Below are positions 9,553-19,172 of a DNA stretch of 64,000 nucleotides, one piece after another; the first letter of the stretch is position 1; every line of letters starts with the position of its first letter. The notes under the pieces are model-generated. The model made no database searches and was not told where the DNA came from. It was given only the letters and a program-made list of their open reading frames with translations. Source of the DNA: Emiliania huxleyi CCMP1516 (taxonomy: Eukaryota; Haptophyta; Isochrysidales; Noelaerhabdaceae). The stretch covers positions 123,535 through 187,534 of the forward strand of contig NW_005200291.1 of the NCBI RefSeq assembly GCF_000372725.1. Reading direction: 5' to 3'. The position numbers and the translations under genes were made by a program.

Positions 9553-10687
9553 ATGTGAAGAAATCCAGCCTGCCCGGAGGTTTCTTTTTTCGTCCCTTCA
9601 CACTGCTGTGAATACGTCCCGAACCCACACTGTGACCTCGTAGCATATGCGTGTGTATCTGTTCGCAGCAGCTGCAGTGTGTGAAGAGCACAAGGGACAG
9701 TACTACGACGCGCTCCATGTCTTTAACGGAAGCGTCAAAATTTGTCTCGTCGAAAGCCAGGGCGGCATCGCGCCGCCGACCAAGAGAATCATCTTCAACT
9801 TCGCCAAAGAGGTCGGCAGCCCGAGCGCCGTCGACCGCACCGACTACGGCACAGCCTCCGTCCGGCAGCGCCCGGGGCTTCGTCCAGCACCACTCGCAAC
9901 AGCTCTCGCGCGCCGCCGTCTGTGGCGACGCGCAGAACATCAACAACGCTGCTCGCAACATGCGTGTCGCGCACTCATTCATTCATGACCGGTCTCAATG
10001 TCCCACCCCCCTTGCGCGCGGGCCTTCTAGGCCCGCGGGTAGTCTCCCCCCATCCCCAGGGCCTCCAGGGCTCGCACCTCAACCTCTCACAGACCAGCGC
10101 ACAGCGCCATACGAGGTATTTTCTTCTCAATAACAAGGATGTGAATAACAAGGCTGTGACGCAAGCACCAAGCTCGTGCTCGGTGACAAGGCGAACCCTC
10201 AGACGACTTTTCATCTCAACGGGAGCGAATAGAGAAACCGCACACGCGCACTCGTCCCGTGCCCTTTACCTAACTCCTTCCCCACAAACAAACAAAACAT
10301 CGATCGGAAAATTTCACTCTCGTCACACGCGCCCAGGATTCGTTCACACCTCCTTACCGCCGTTTTGTCATTCCTGCAGGCTTTCGCCTCTTCTCCCGTA
10401 ACGTGGAGAACACTCAGGCGACACAGAATCGGCAAGATTGGTGGACACATGTACATGTTGTGTGAGTGAGTGAGTATTCTTGACTAGTGTGGGACCTGCA
10501 GCGGTGGCCCGCCTTTTTCTCCTGGCACACAGGTACTCACTTATCCTCCACCGACGTTCGAGAGGGGAGAGTGCTGCAAACTGCATCGCGATGTACCTCG
10601 CTCGTAACATTTTAGAGAACATTTTTCGTAATTAATAATTCGTAAGGTAAAGCTCTTCCGATGTTCCATTCCAGCCAGGCTCGAGTC
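9553..10687. other. Intergenic with R4 copy; no gene confirmed
   Basis: Holds the second R4 repeat copy (10030-10145). Open frames at 9640-9990 exist on both strands without recognisable protein sequence. From 10140 on the sequence is noticeably less GC-rich. Confidence 0.5.
10030..10145 (+). repeat. Dispersed repeat R4, copy 2
   Basis: Matches 4525-4630 through CCCGCGGGTAGTCTCCCCCC and CTCAACCTCTCACAGACCAG. It ends with AAGGATGTGAATAACAAGGC, an internal short duplication. Confidence 0.7.
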
Positions 10688-11536
10688 TCAGGCACCGTCC
10701 ACAGTCTCACAGGGGGTCGGCGCTTGATCCGGCGCCCGACGCCCGGCGTTGCGAGGCACGCGGTGTGCCCGACGGGTTCGCGCGGTCGCGGCGAAGGCTA
10801 AAGAGAGGCGGTCCTTCAAACGCTGGAATGCCTCGTTCTGCTTTCGCGTCGAGCCCTCCAGCTCGCCGCCACCGCCGTGGTCGGGGAACCACCGCGCACG
10901 CTCCTGCAGGAACTCGTCCTCAATGTCAAAGTCCGTGGCTACCGGTGCGGGCGAGAGCGGGAAATGCATTTGCTGCTGTCGGCTGAATGATGCTTTGGTC
11001 CACTCGCAAGTCACTGGCACCGTCGCGCCTCTCGGCACATCGTCCCAAGGCCGGCCGTAAAATAAGGAGATGCGCCCCTGCAACTCCAGCGCTCGCTCCT
11101 GGTCGAGCTCATATGCGTCGCTGTCGTCAGGCGCCTCCTCGCGTGGCCGCCTCACTGGCGAGTCTGGGGTAGGGCAGAAGTTATCCCCGTAGGCGGGCGA
11201 GCCAGGCGGTGTCGGACCTCCACCGCCTGGAGCAAGCTGCGCCTCGAGCCATGCCTGTGACGCCTCTGAACCCGGGTCGCGCAGGTATGCATCGGCCTCA
11301 GCAGCATCGCCCGTGTAAGCTTGATACGCGCAAGAGAAGTTTACACGGCGGTTGCGAAAGTTGGCAATGCTGCCACGGGTGGAGAGGCCCCAATCACCAG
11401 TCTCAGAATCTGACACCCAAATTTTCTCTGAAGCGTGTGCGAGGTCGTCTTGCTTCTCTCGCTCAATCCGCTCACGCTCGAGTTTAGCCCGCTCCTCATG
11501 CCGATCGGTCTCGACGCCATCCCAGCCCTCCGGCAC
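10688..11536 (-). CDS. Unrecognised acidic protein, start uncertain
   Basis: An open frame of about 280 codons ends at TGA 10688. Its composition is protein-like rather than an artefact: KLERERIEREKQDDLAHA, SDSETGDWGLSTRGSIANF, FSCAYQAYTGDAAEADAYL, ALELQGRISLFYGRPWDD and TDFDIEDEFLQERARWFPD. No ATG opens it; the frame continues upstream to about 11560 (FDWVPEGWDGVETDRHEER) before a stop, so at least one 5' exon is missing from the model. The domain is unknown to me. Similar protein-like frames continue upstream on the same strand (11753-12641) and may belong to the same or a neighbouring gene. Confidence 0.45.
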   Translation of the reverse strand: MPEGWDGVETDRHEERAKLERERIEREKQDDLAHASEKIWVSDSETGDWGLSTRGSIANFRNRRVNFSCAYQAYTGDAAEADAYLRDPGSEASQAWLEAQLAPGGGGPTPPGSPAYGDNFCPTPDSPVRRPREEAPDDSDAYELDQERALELQGRISLFYGRPWDDVPRGATVPVTCEWTKASFSRQQQMHFPLSPAPVATDFDIEDEFLQERARWFPDHGGGGELEGSTRKQNEAFQRLKDRLSLAFAATARTRRAHRVPRNAGRRAPDQAPTPCETVDGA

Positions 11537-11752
11537 CCAATCGAAACAAGAGCCGTGGGTTGCGGGCGTCTCTCACAAGGGCCGACAAAGAGAGCAGATC
11601 GGCCTGACACGTCCCGCACATGTCCCCGTTCACAGTTGAACTAATTATCACGGCTGTACACTGTTTATTAATCGGCCGTCCGCGAGCCCCTAGCTCGCCG
11701 ACGGCGAGAGAGATGCCACGAGGGGTCGCGGTGGCGTCCATCGCCAGGCTCC

Positions 11753-12641
11753 CTAGCTCAACCGACGACCCTCCTGCCTCGGGATCGACGGCCGATCGTC
11801 ATCTGACGGCTGCCCATCGTTTGCGCGCGGCTCCAAAAGCGCCTCGTCGAAGTAGTCGCAGGTGACTCCGGGGGCACGTCTGGGGCGATGCCTACGCCAT
11901 CGTAGGTGCACGTGCACGCACCCTCGCACATGCAACCGTCCATGTACTCGAGCCGGGCGCGCTCGTACGCTTCGGAGGCGCGCCACTGGGTGATGCGTTT
12001 ACCGTCGATCGGCTGTCCATCCAGCTTGCTGTGGGTCGAGCAGCCAGTCGCGGAAATCCTCAACCTCCACCACGCCGAGAGCTGCCTCCAACGCGACCTT
12101 TGCCACCGCAGCGTCAAAGGTGATCGGTGCTGGGTGTAATTTCTTGCTCTCACGCTGCTCACGGCGGCGTCGCTGCTGTCGGCCACTCGTTTCGTCGCCC
12201 GCAGGTCGCCCCCTAGCCTACGGCCTAGCCGCCCTCCCCTTGCGACATGGCGGCGGCCCTTCGCTTTGCGCTGCTTGCGAGCCCAGCGGTGATCTGGTGA
12301 TGCTGTGCTGTCGGCTGCGATTGCCGGATAACTCCCCCACGACGCCAGCAGCCTTCCTGCGTGGTCGCCTGCGTCGCATCCTCGTCGTCGGTGGCCGGTT
12401 GCGGTTCGCGCTCTCGCTCCTTGCCCCCCATGCGCGCCGGCTGTTGGCTCCCGAGCTGAGGCCGACGATTTGCGGCGGACGGCCGAGTTTGAATGAGCTG
12501 GTTCGCGGCTTCAAGAGCGGTCGGCGCTCCGAGGGGGCCTCCGACACAAGAGACTATATGTAAGGGTAGATACGAAACCACGACGATACACACCCACACA
12601 CAGTGAATTTGTGTGAGCTCTGTGTCCTGATTTGCCAACAA
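11753..12641 (-). other. Gene-like sequence in alternating frames, same strand
   Basis: Protein-like stretches occur in order on the minus strand: SEREREPQPATDDEDATQ, FDAAVAKVALEAALGVVEVE then DFRDWLLD, KRITQWRASEAYERARLEYM, DGCMCEGACTCTYDGVGIA and CDYFDEALLEPRANDGQ up to a stop at 11753. They lie in more than one frame, so the unit is either spliced in a way I could not resolve, decayed, or affected by indels. No family recognised. The upstream edge carries GATACGAAACCACGACGATAC (about 12568), also found near 28228. Confidence 0.3.
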
Positions 12642-12982
12642 GATACCTGCCTAACACACACGCACACACACACACACTGGACACATGTGCTCATGTCTCG
12701 GCCGCGGTCTACGCCACGCCTCTTCACACAGCTTCTTGGATGGAAAGATATGCCTCTTCACGCCACTTCATTCACGGGCCCGTTCGAGTTGACCGTTGCA
12801 ACGCCCGGTGTGTGCTGCCGCTCCTCGCTCGCCGCGCCCTCGCCCCGCGCGCTGCCCCGCCCCGCGCCCTGCCGTCTCTCCGCCTCCTCGCCCGGGCCGT
12901 GCTCGCCCTCTCCCCAAGCGAGCCCCCGCGCCGCCATGCCCTCTCACGCCCGCGCCGCCGCTTGTCCCGCAGATCAGTTACT
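12642..12982 (+). other. Beta-tubulin upstream region and probable 5' leader
   Basis: Contains a CA microsatellite at about 12654-12680 and then very GC-rich sequence. A CTTGTCCCGCAG acceptor at 12961-12972 lies 10 bases before the start codon, suggesting an intron in the 5' untranslated region. Confidence 0.45.
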
Positions 12983-14472
12983 ATGCGTGAGATCGTCTCC
13001 ATCCAGGGCGGGCAGTGCGGCAACCAGATCGGCGCGCCCCCCGCCGCCGCATCGCCCGCGCCGCGTCGCCCCGCCGCATCGCCCGCGCGCGCCGCCCCGC
13101 CCCGGCCCACCCCGCGGGAGGGACGCGCTCCTCGCCGCCCGCAATCACCATGCCGCCGACCCCCTCCCCCCCCCTTTTTCCCCCAGGCGCCAAGTTCTGG
13201 GAGGTTGTCTCGGACGAGCACGGCATCGACCCGACCGGCACCTACCACGGCGACTCCGACCTCCAGCTCGAGCGCATCAACGTCTACTACAACGAGGCGA
13301 CGGGCGGCCGGTACGTCCCGCGCGCCGTGCTCATGGACCTCGAGCCGGGCACCATGGACTCGGTGCGGTCGGGCCCCTTCGGGCAGATCTTCCGGCCGGA
13401 CAACTTCGTCTTCGGCCAGTCGGGCGCCGGCAACAACTGGGCCAAGGGCCACTACACTGAGGGCGCCGAGCTGATTGACGCCGTGCTCGACGTCGTGCGC
13501 AAGGAGGCGGAGGGGTGCGACTGCCTGCAGGGCTTCACGCTGTCGCACTCGCTGGGCGGCGGCACCGGCTCGGGCATGGGCACCCTCCTCATCTCCAAGA
13601 TCCGCGAGGAGTACCCCGACCGCGTCATGTGCTCCTACTCGGTCTTCCCCTCGCCCAAGGTGTCCGACACGGTCGTCGAGCCGTACAACTGCGTCCTCTC
13701 CATCCACCAGCTGGTCGAGAACTCGGACGAGTCGCTGCTGATCGACAACGAGGCGCTGTACGACATCTGCTTCCGCACGCTCAAGCTCACCACCCCCACC
13801 TTCGGCGACCTCAACCACCTCGTCGCCGCCGTCATGTCGGCGTCGACCTGCTGCCTCCGCTTCCCCGGCCAGCTCAACTGCGACCTGCGCAAGCTGGCGG
13901 TCAACATGATCCCCTTCCCGCGGCTGCACTTCTTCATGGTCGGCTTCGCGCCGCTCACCTCGCGCGGCTCGCAGCAGTACCGCTCGCTCACCGTCCCCGA
14001 GCTCACGCAGCAGATGTTCGACGCCAAGAACATGATGGCGGCCGCCGACCCGCGCCACGGCCGCTACCTCACGTGCACCGCGCTCTTCCGCGGGCGCATG
14101 TCGACCAAGGAGGTGGACGAGCAGATGCTCAACGTGCAGAACAAGAACTCGTCCTACTTCGTCGAGTGGATCCCCAACAACATGAAGTGCGCCATCTGCG
14201 ACATCCCGCCCAAGGGCCTCAAGATGTCGGTCGGCTTCATGGGCAACTCGACCTGCATGCAGGAGGTGATGAAGCGCGTCGCCGAGCAGTTCACCGCCAT
14301 GTTCCGCCGCAAGGCCTTCCTCCACTGGTACACCGGCGAGGGCATGGACGAGATGGAGTTCACCGAGGCCGAGTCCAACATGAACGACCTCGTCTCCGAG
14401 TACCAGCAGTACCAGGACGCCTCGGCCGAGGAGGAGGGCGAGTACGACGAGGAGGGCGGCGAGGAGTACTAG
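12983..14472 (+). CDS. TUBB: Beta-tubulin
   Basis: Encodes the beta subunit of the tubulin dimer, 444 residues. ATG 12983 opens [17 protein letters not shown], whose MREI tetrapeptide is the known signal for co-translational tubulin mRNA autoregulation. One intron, 13032-13186, interrupts codon 17 with a GC donor (ATCG|GCGCGCC) and a CCCCCAG acceptor; without it the frame fails, so the splice is secure. The GTP-binding loop reads GGGTGSGMG, and conserved blocks [52 protein letters not shown] and the acidic tail [14 protein letters not shown] are intact. Length and sequence are normal for the family, with strongly GC-biased codons as expected for a highly expressed gene here. Confidence 0.98.
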
Positions 14473-15143
14473 GCGCGCGCCGGCGCTGCGCTGCCGCGTG
14501 GCCCGCACTAGCCGCCGGGCCGGCCTCGCGTCTCTTGCATGCGAACATCGGCGACACACGGGAGCCTAGACCTCCCGATGTGGAGCCGCCTCTATCACCT
14601 CTCATCACTCATGACCGTTTGTGACTGCGGAGTTGACGTCTCCGTCGGTCGGTTAGATCATAGATGGGATTGGAGGTAGATTGTCTACCTACCGCACCGT
14701 TATGTTGTGTGTACCATGTCCCACACCCTAGTACCCGTGTTTGTGCTATGACCAATGTCGTATTAACTATTAGTATTACGGCTTTATCTCATCTCAAATT
14801 CTCATATCTGAGATAATCTCAATTATCTGCAAGTGCAACTGCATCGGCTCTCTCTGATCTCTGCGGTCTGCGGTGTCAGGGTCTCTCTTGACTTCTGCTG
14901 GTGAGACATCTCCGGATCTCCGCTCTGCGTTCCGGCCGGCTCACACGAGCGTCACCTCAGTCCGCTCACTCGACACACGAAACTCCTTCAAGATCAAGTT
15001 CAACCATCCTTCACGGCGCTCAGCGGCTCTCGGCCCTCACACTCCGCTCACGCACGCGCCCCCGCCCGCCCGCCGGCGCGCGAGGCCGCCCGCGGCACGC
15101 CGCACACCGCGGGCGGCGTTGAGGGCCCACCACGCACGCGCTC
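14473..15143. other. Convergent intergenic gap
   Basis: 3' region of beta-tubulin (+) and of the next minus-strand gene. 14640-14870 is lower in GC and contains TCTCATCTCAAATTCTC and GAGATAATCTCAATTATCT, small near-palindromes. No gene seen. Confidence 0.5.
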
Positions 15144-15950
15144 TCACTTCCTGCCCGCCAGCGCGCCAACCAGGCTGCCCACGCCCTGGAAGAGCCTGTA
15201 CCGTTTCGACATTTGCCACGGCTGCGCCTCGGGAAAGGGCAGCGGTCTGCCGATCGCATAGAGGATGCCGTACAGCCCGCCCAGGCCTCCCGTGTTGCCG
15301 ACTTGCCGGTCCATCACCACGCCAATAGTGTACTTGGTCACGAGTCCCTTATCGTCGAAGGTGAGGCTGCAGGCTTGCGGCGGGTTGACCAGCGAGCGCC
15401 CCGTCGGGACAGGTGCAAAGGGAGGGAACGGGCCGGTGTTGGTGCCGCGGCCTCTCGCCACATACCACACGCGGTTGCCCTCGAGCGGGTCGACCTGGAA
15501 GCCGTAAAACTGTGGGCTAAAGTCTGGGAATCCCTTTTGCACGTCGACCGAGCCAATCGCCTTGAGAAACTCTTCTTTGGACAGTGGGCCGACGACCGGC
15601 CCGACGAAGGCAAAGTCGTCGCCGAGAAGCTCCGCGTCGGCGCCAAAGCCACCTTTGCTCACGAGGAAGCGCTTGGCGAGCTGGATCAGCTCTGGCGGCT
15701 GCAGCGCAAAGCCTGCGGCGGCGAGCGCTGCCGACTCGTCCAGAAAGATGGGGTTGTTCTGCTCTGGCGAGGCGGTCGCAGCGGTCTCCTCCGCCGCGAC
15801 GCTCGCCGCCGCGCTCGCGACGGTAGCTGAGATGCGTCGCGACGGTAGCTGAGTTGGGAGGCGGTCTCCTCCGCGGCAGTTGGGAGGCGTACGCAGCTGC
15901 GTTACGTGCGGTGCGAAAGCGAGGAGAGCGAGCGGCAGAGCGTGCAGCAT
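15144..15950 (-). CDS. Plastid-type NTF2/SnoaL-like fold protein
   Basis: 268 residues from the true ATG at 15950; the longer open frame starts on TTG. The first residues, MLHALPLALLAFAPHVTQL, look like a signal peptide, followed by a Ser/Arg/Ala-rich stretch to about residue 50, the pattern of a bipartite plastid leader. The mature part has the strand-rich arrangement of NTF2-like proteins: LLGDDFAFVGPVVGPLSKEE, FPDFSPQFYGFQVDPLEGN, VWYVARGRGTNTGPF, QACSLTFDDKGLVTKYTIG and NTGGLGGLYGILYAIGRPLP. I associate this layout with conserved proteins of unknown role in chromist algae. No catalytic site can be assigned. Single exon. Confidence 0.7.
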   Translation of the reverse strand: MLHALPLALLAFAPHVTQLRTPPNCRGGDRLPTQLPSRRISATVASAAASVAAEETAATASPEQNNPIFLDESAALAAAGFALQPPELIQLAKRFLVSKGGFGADAELLGDDFAFVGPVVGPLSKEEFLKAIGSVDVQKGFPDFSPQFYGFQVDPLEGNRVWYVARGRGTNTGPFPPFAPVPTGRSLVNPPQACSLTFDDKGLVTKYTIGVVMDRQVGNTGGLGGLYGILYAIGRPLPFPEAQPWQMSKRYRLFQGVGSLVGALAGRK

Positions 15951-15994
15951 GGCGGCGCGATGCAATCGTTCTGCCTTCCCTGGAATTTTTCAGT

Positions 15995-16185
15995 GTACTT
16001 TTAGCTTACTGGGAGATCTCTCTCTCTCAGTGTACGTACGTACTTATAGCTTACTGGGAGAAAAGAGAGAGGGGGTTGTGTTCTCTAGTCTCTCTCTCTC
16101 AGTGTATGTAGCTCTTACGTACATTCCCGGAGGAGGACTGCTGACGGGGTTTGCGATGAGGAGCGATCCGAACGTGGCATTCGGG
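15995..16185 (+). repeat. Dispersed repeat R1, compound copy
   Basis: Two partial copies in tandem: CAGTGTACTTTTAGCTTACTG / CAGTGTACGTACGTACTTATAGCTTACTGGGAGAAAAGAG, then the main block CAGTGTATGTAGCTCTTACG through CCCGGAGGAGGACTGCTGAC to GATGAGGAGCGATCC. Lies between divergent genes. Confidence 0.7.
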
Positions 16186-16441
16186 TGATTAGATCACTAC
16201 CGCCGTAACGCAAGAGCACTGCGACGCATCGGGCTCATGCTAGCATCCACCTCGCGAGCCGACGATTTTTCGAACCGGGAACAAGAATTCGCCGAGAATT
16301 CCGTCGCAAGCGCGACCACCAGCCCCTGAAGAAGGAAAAGAAAAAACACTCGCGTCAACGATCCAGGAAAAGCGGCGCGTCACGCCCGAGTCGTTGGTGC
16401 TCACGATTGAGGTTTGCGAGCCGCCGGGACCGCTTGCCGCC

Positions 16442-18610
16442 ATGCCAAACCTGGAGGCTCCCCTCTCTGCCCGCGGAGGCGCGGATCTCAAGACACGGCT
16501 TGCCGCCTATGGGCAGGTCGTAAAGGAAAAGAATACCGCTCTGCCGCGGGGTCGCCGCGGCAGCATGGTCGCCTCCGCAGACAGCGGCCTACGTCGGCGT
16601 GAGCGCCCTCAAGCTGCGGAGGACGCGACGGACGATGCGGCGGACGACGCGGCGGTGCCTCTCTCGGCGCGAAACCCTCGCGTCTCGATGTCGGATCGGC
16701 AGGCGGCGTACGCAATCTCTTGCGGCGAGCAGCCGCTGCCGCCGACGCCGAGCGAGGCACGCCTCAAGTGCGACCAGTTTGAGCTCGACGTCACCTCCGA
16801 CAGCTGCGTGCACTGTGGCTACTCGAAGAAGGCGCATCCGGTCTTTTTCCCCCGAGAGGAGACGCGCGGCTGCGTCGACACGCACCCGCTGAAGGCTCAG
16901 CCCTCAGGGTCGGCGCCCAAGCCACCGCCACCGCCCAAGCCGCCACGCTTCATCTTCTCCTTGGAGGACGGCGCGAAGGAGCCGGAGCAGCCGCAGCCGA
17001 AGACACCGCAGTCGCCGCCGCCGCCACAGTCGCCGCCGCCGCAGCCGACGCCACAGCCGCCGCAGCAGCAGCCGATGCAGCCGCCGCCACCGCAGCAGGA
17101 GACGCCTGCCACACCGCCGCCACCGCCGCCACCGACGGGGGAGGAAGCGGCCGCGGCCGACTCGACCGAGGCCCTCGTCTCCGCGCGGCTGGCCCGCGCC
17201 CGCGGCGTCAAGCTTCCGGTGCCGCCGGCGACAGTGCTGCGGGAGGACTCCAACGCCCTGGACAGCGCTCGGTACGACCCGCGGCTCAACCCCGACCTGC
17301 GCGACGAGGCGATCGAGGAGCAGCACAACGCCGAGGTGGAGCAGCGGCTCGAGGGGATGCAGCGGCTGGTGGCGGCGCAGCAGGCCGTGCTGACCACGGA
17401 GCCGGCCGGCGCGCCCAAGGTGACGATCAACCTCTGGCCGTCGGCGCCAGAGGAGCCGCCAGCCAGGCCGCCAACCGAGCCGCCTATCAAAGGCATCAAC
17501 CTGCGCGCAGAGCTGCAGGCGGAAAAGCTGTCGGTGCTCAAGCGGCGCGCCGTCGCCGCGGGTATCGACCAGGAGCTGATCGATGCGGCGCTGGATAGCG
17601 GGAAGCCAAAGCCGGCGATCATCGAGGTGCTCATCGCCGCCGCCGACGACGAGCTGGCAAAGGCCGCGGAGGCGGAGGCGGCGGAGGTGCCGGCGGCGGT
17701 GGTGGAGGTGGTGGAGGAGGAGGAGGCCAGCAGCGCGCGGCCCTCGTACGTCGGCGACAGCTTCGTGAGCTCCTCCTTCGACATCATCGAGAGCCCGGAA
17801 ACCTCGCCCGACTCCACGCCCGCCGCGTCGGGCGATGAGGCGGAGGCGACGGAGGCGACGGCGGAGAAGGAAGAGGAGAAGGCGGAGGCCGACGCCGACA
17901 CCGACGAGGAGCTCGAGGAGTACGTCGCGGATTTCACGCCGGTTGCCGCGACGCCACGGCCTGCGGAGGAGCAGGGCGACGGCGCCTCAGCGGACGAGGC
18001 GGAGGCGGAGGCGGAGGCGGAGGCGGAGGCGGAGGCGGAGGCGGAGGCGGAGGCGGAGGCGGAGGCGGAGGCGGAGGCGGAGGCGACGCCCGCACGCCGG
18101 ACCAGCCTCTGCGGCCACCGTGGCCCTGGCAGCGACGTCTATGATGACGCCGCCGCCGTGTCCGACGAGCCTCCGCCGTGGCAGCAGTTTTTCACTGAGG
18201 ACGGGTTGCCCTACTATAGCAACGGCGTCGAGACCGCCTGGGAGCCACCCGCCCAGCAGGCGCCGCCGACTCACCCCCCTCCGGAAGACACGGGACCGCG
18301 CGAGGAGGAGAGCCCGGCCACCGAAGACAGCAAGGCCTCTGCTCCCGATACCGGCGTCGCTCCCGAACCGAGCCAGCCCCAGCCGACGCAGCCCGTGACC
18401 TCACCCCCGGTCGGCCTCGCCGCGCGGCTGGCTTCGCTCGAGGCGCGAGTCGGGCTTCCCGATGGAGGACCTCGCCCCCCGCTCCCGAGGATCCGTGAGC
18501 TCGAGGCGGCGGCGGACCTGGTGCCCGCCACCCCGCGCGGCACACCAAAGAAAGCCCTCGCTGCGAGGCTGATGGCGATAGAGGCCTGGGCCAATGCCAA
18601 CGGACTGTGA
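16442..18610 (+). CDS. WW-domain protein with Zn-like motif, poly-Pro and Ala-Glu tracts
   Basis: Single exon of 722 residues from ATG 16442. In order: Arg/Ser-rich N-terminus; a C/H cluster, CDQFELDVTSDSCVHCGYSK followed by AH, likely zinc-binding; a Pro/Gln-rich region (about 170-250); a short helical motif, LQAEKLSVLKRRAVAAGID then PKPAIIEVL, resembling SAP-like motifs of algal proteins; a long Glu/Ala region with about 20 consecutive Glu-Ala dipeptides coded by GGAGGC repeats at 17999-18085; and a WW domain, PWQQFFTEDGLPYYSNGVET then AWEPP, where the two Trp lie about 22 residues apart and Pro follows. WW domains bind Pro-rich ligands, and the protein carries its own. No enzyme domain seen. 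Confidence 0.75.
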   Translation: MPNLEAPLSARGGADLKTRLAAYGQVVKEKNTALPRGRRGSMVASADSGLRRRERPQAAEDATDDAADDAAVPLSARNPRVSMSDRQAAYAISCGEQPLPPTPSEARLKCDQFELDVTSDSCVHCGYSKKAHPVFFPREETRGCVDTHPLKAQPSGSAPKPPPPPKPPRFIFSLEDGAKEPEQPQPKTPQSPPPPQSPPPQPTPQPPQQQPMQPPPPQQETPATPPPPPPPTGEEAAAADSTEALVSARLARARGVKLPVPPATVLREDSNALDSARYDPRLNPDLRDEAIEEQHNAEVEQRLEGMQRLVAAQQAVLTTEPAGAPKVTINLWPSAPEEPPARPPTEPPIKGINLRAELQAEKLSVLKRRAVAAGIDQELIDAALDSGKPKPAIIEVLIAAADDELAKAAEAEAAEVPAAVVEVVEEEEASSARPSYVGDSFVSSSFDIIESPETSPDSTPAASGDEAEATEATAEKEEEKAEADADTDEELEEYVADFTPVAATPRPAEEQGDGASADEAEAEAEAEAEAEAEAEAEAEAEAEAEAEATPARRTSLCGHRGPGSDVYDDAAAVSDEPPPWQQFFTEDGLPYYSNGVETAWEPPAQQAPPTHPPPEDTGPREEESPATEDSKASAPDTGVAPEPSQPQPTQPVTSPPVGLAARLASLEARVGLPDGGPRPPLPRIRELEAAADLVPATPRGTPKKALAARLMAIEAWANANGL

Positions 18611-19172
18611 GGCGCGGGCTTCGGCCTCACATCCCGCTAATGTAGACCCAGCGCGTCGCAGCGAGAGGCGACTGCATCGGGGCGCAGTGAAGAGTTGCTC
18701 CGGCGATCATGAAAGGCATCATAGGGGAGAAGTTTTGTGGGACACATGAGAGATATTATCGTGTGGATGTGGGATCGTGTGTGAGGTGTGTGTGACGTTG
18801 GTCCCATCAGTTGTCCCTTCTCCATATGCGTGCTTTTGGTGCATATCACTATGTCTACTATACTCACAGGAAAACTTGGCACTGTGATCATGCATGTGTG
18901 CGACGTCGTCGTGACTCGTGTGTGAGGGTGAGCGGCTCGGCTCTGCGCTCTCTCGTGTCACAAGAACGCAACTCTCCAGCAGCCCGTCCGCCGCCTCTCA
19001 GCTAGAGCTGCTCACAATAAGAGAAGCGCCCCCCTGGGCAGCCCCCGCAGCCAACTCTCCCCGCTCCCGAGCTCGCCTGCCTCGCTCATACAACCCGCTA
19101 GCCCCCACAACCCCGCGCCCGCAAAATGAGCCCACGCCAGACCTCCTCGGCTGAACCTCGGCTGCATCTCGG
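18611..19172. other. Convergent intergenic gap
   Basis: Between the 3' ends of the WW protein and the Rieske gene. No gene. A CCTCGGCTGAACCTCGGCTG segment at 19147-19170 is the reverse complement of the GCCGAG motif found in many introns here. Confidence 0.5.

Noticed and set aside
9640-9990. Open frames on both strands in the gap after the methyltransferase-SEP gene
   Set aside because: Neither has recognisable protein character, splice context or repeat origin; left as intergenic.
12772-14559. Minus-strand frame of 595 codons opposite beta-tubulin
   Set aside because: Antisense shadow of a gene with extreme third-position GC; no start context or family resemblance.
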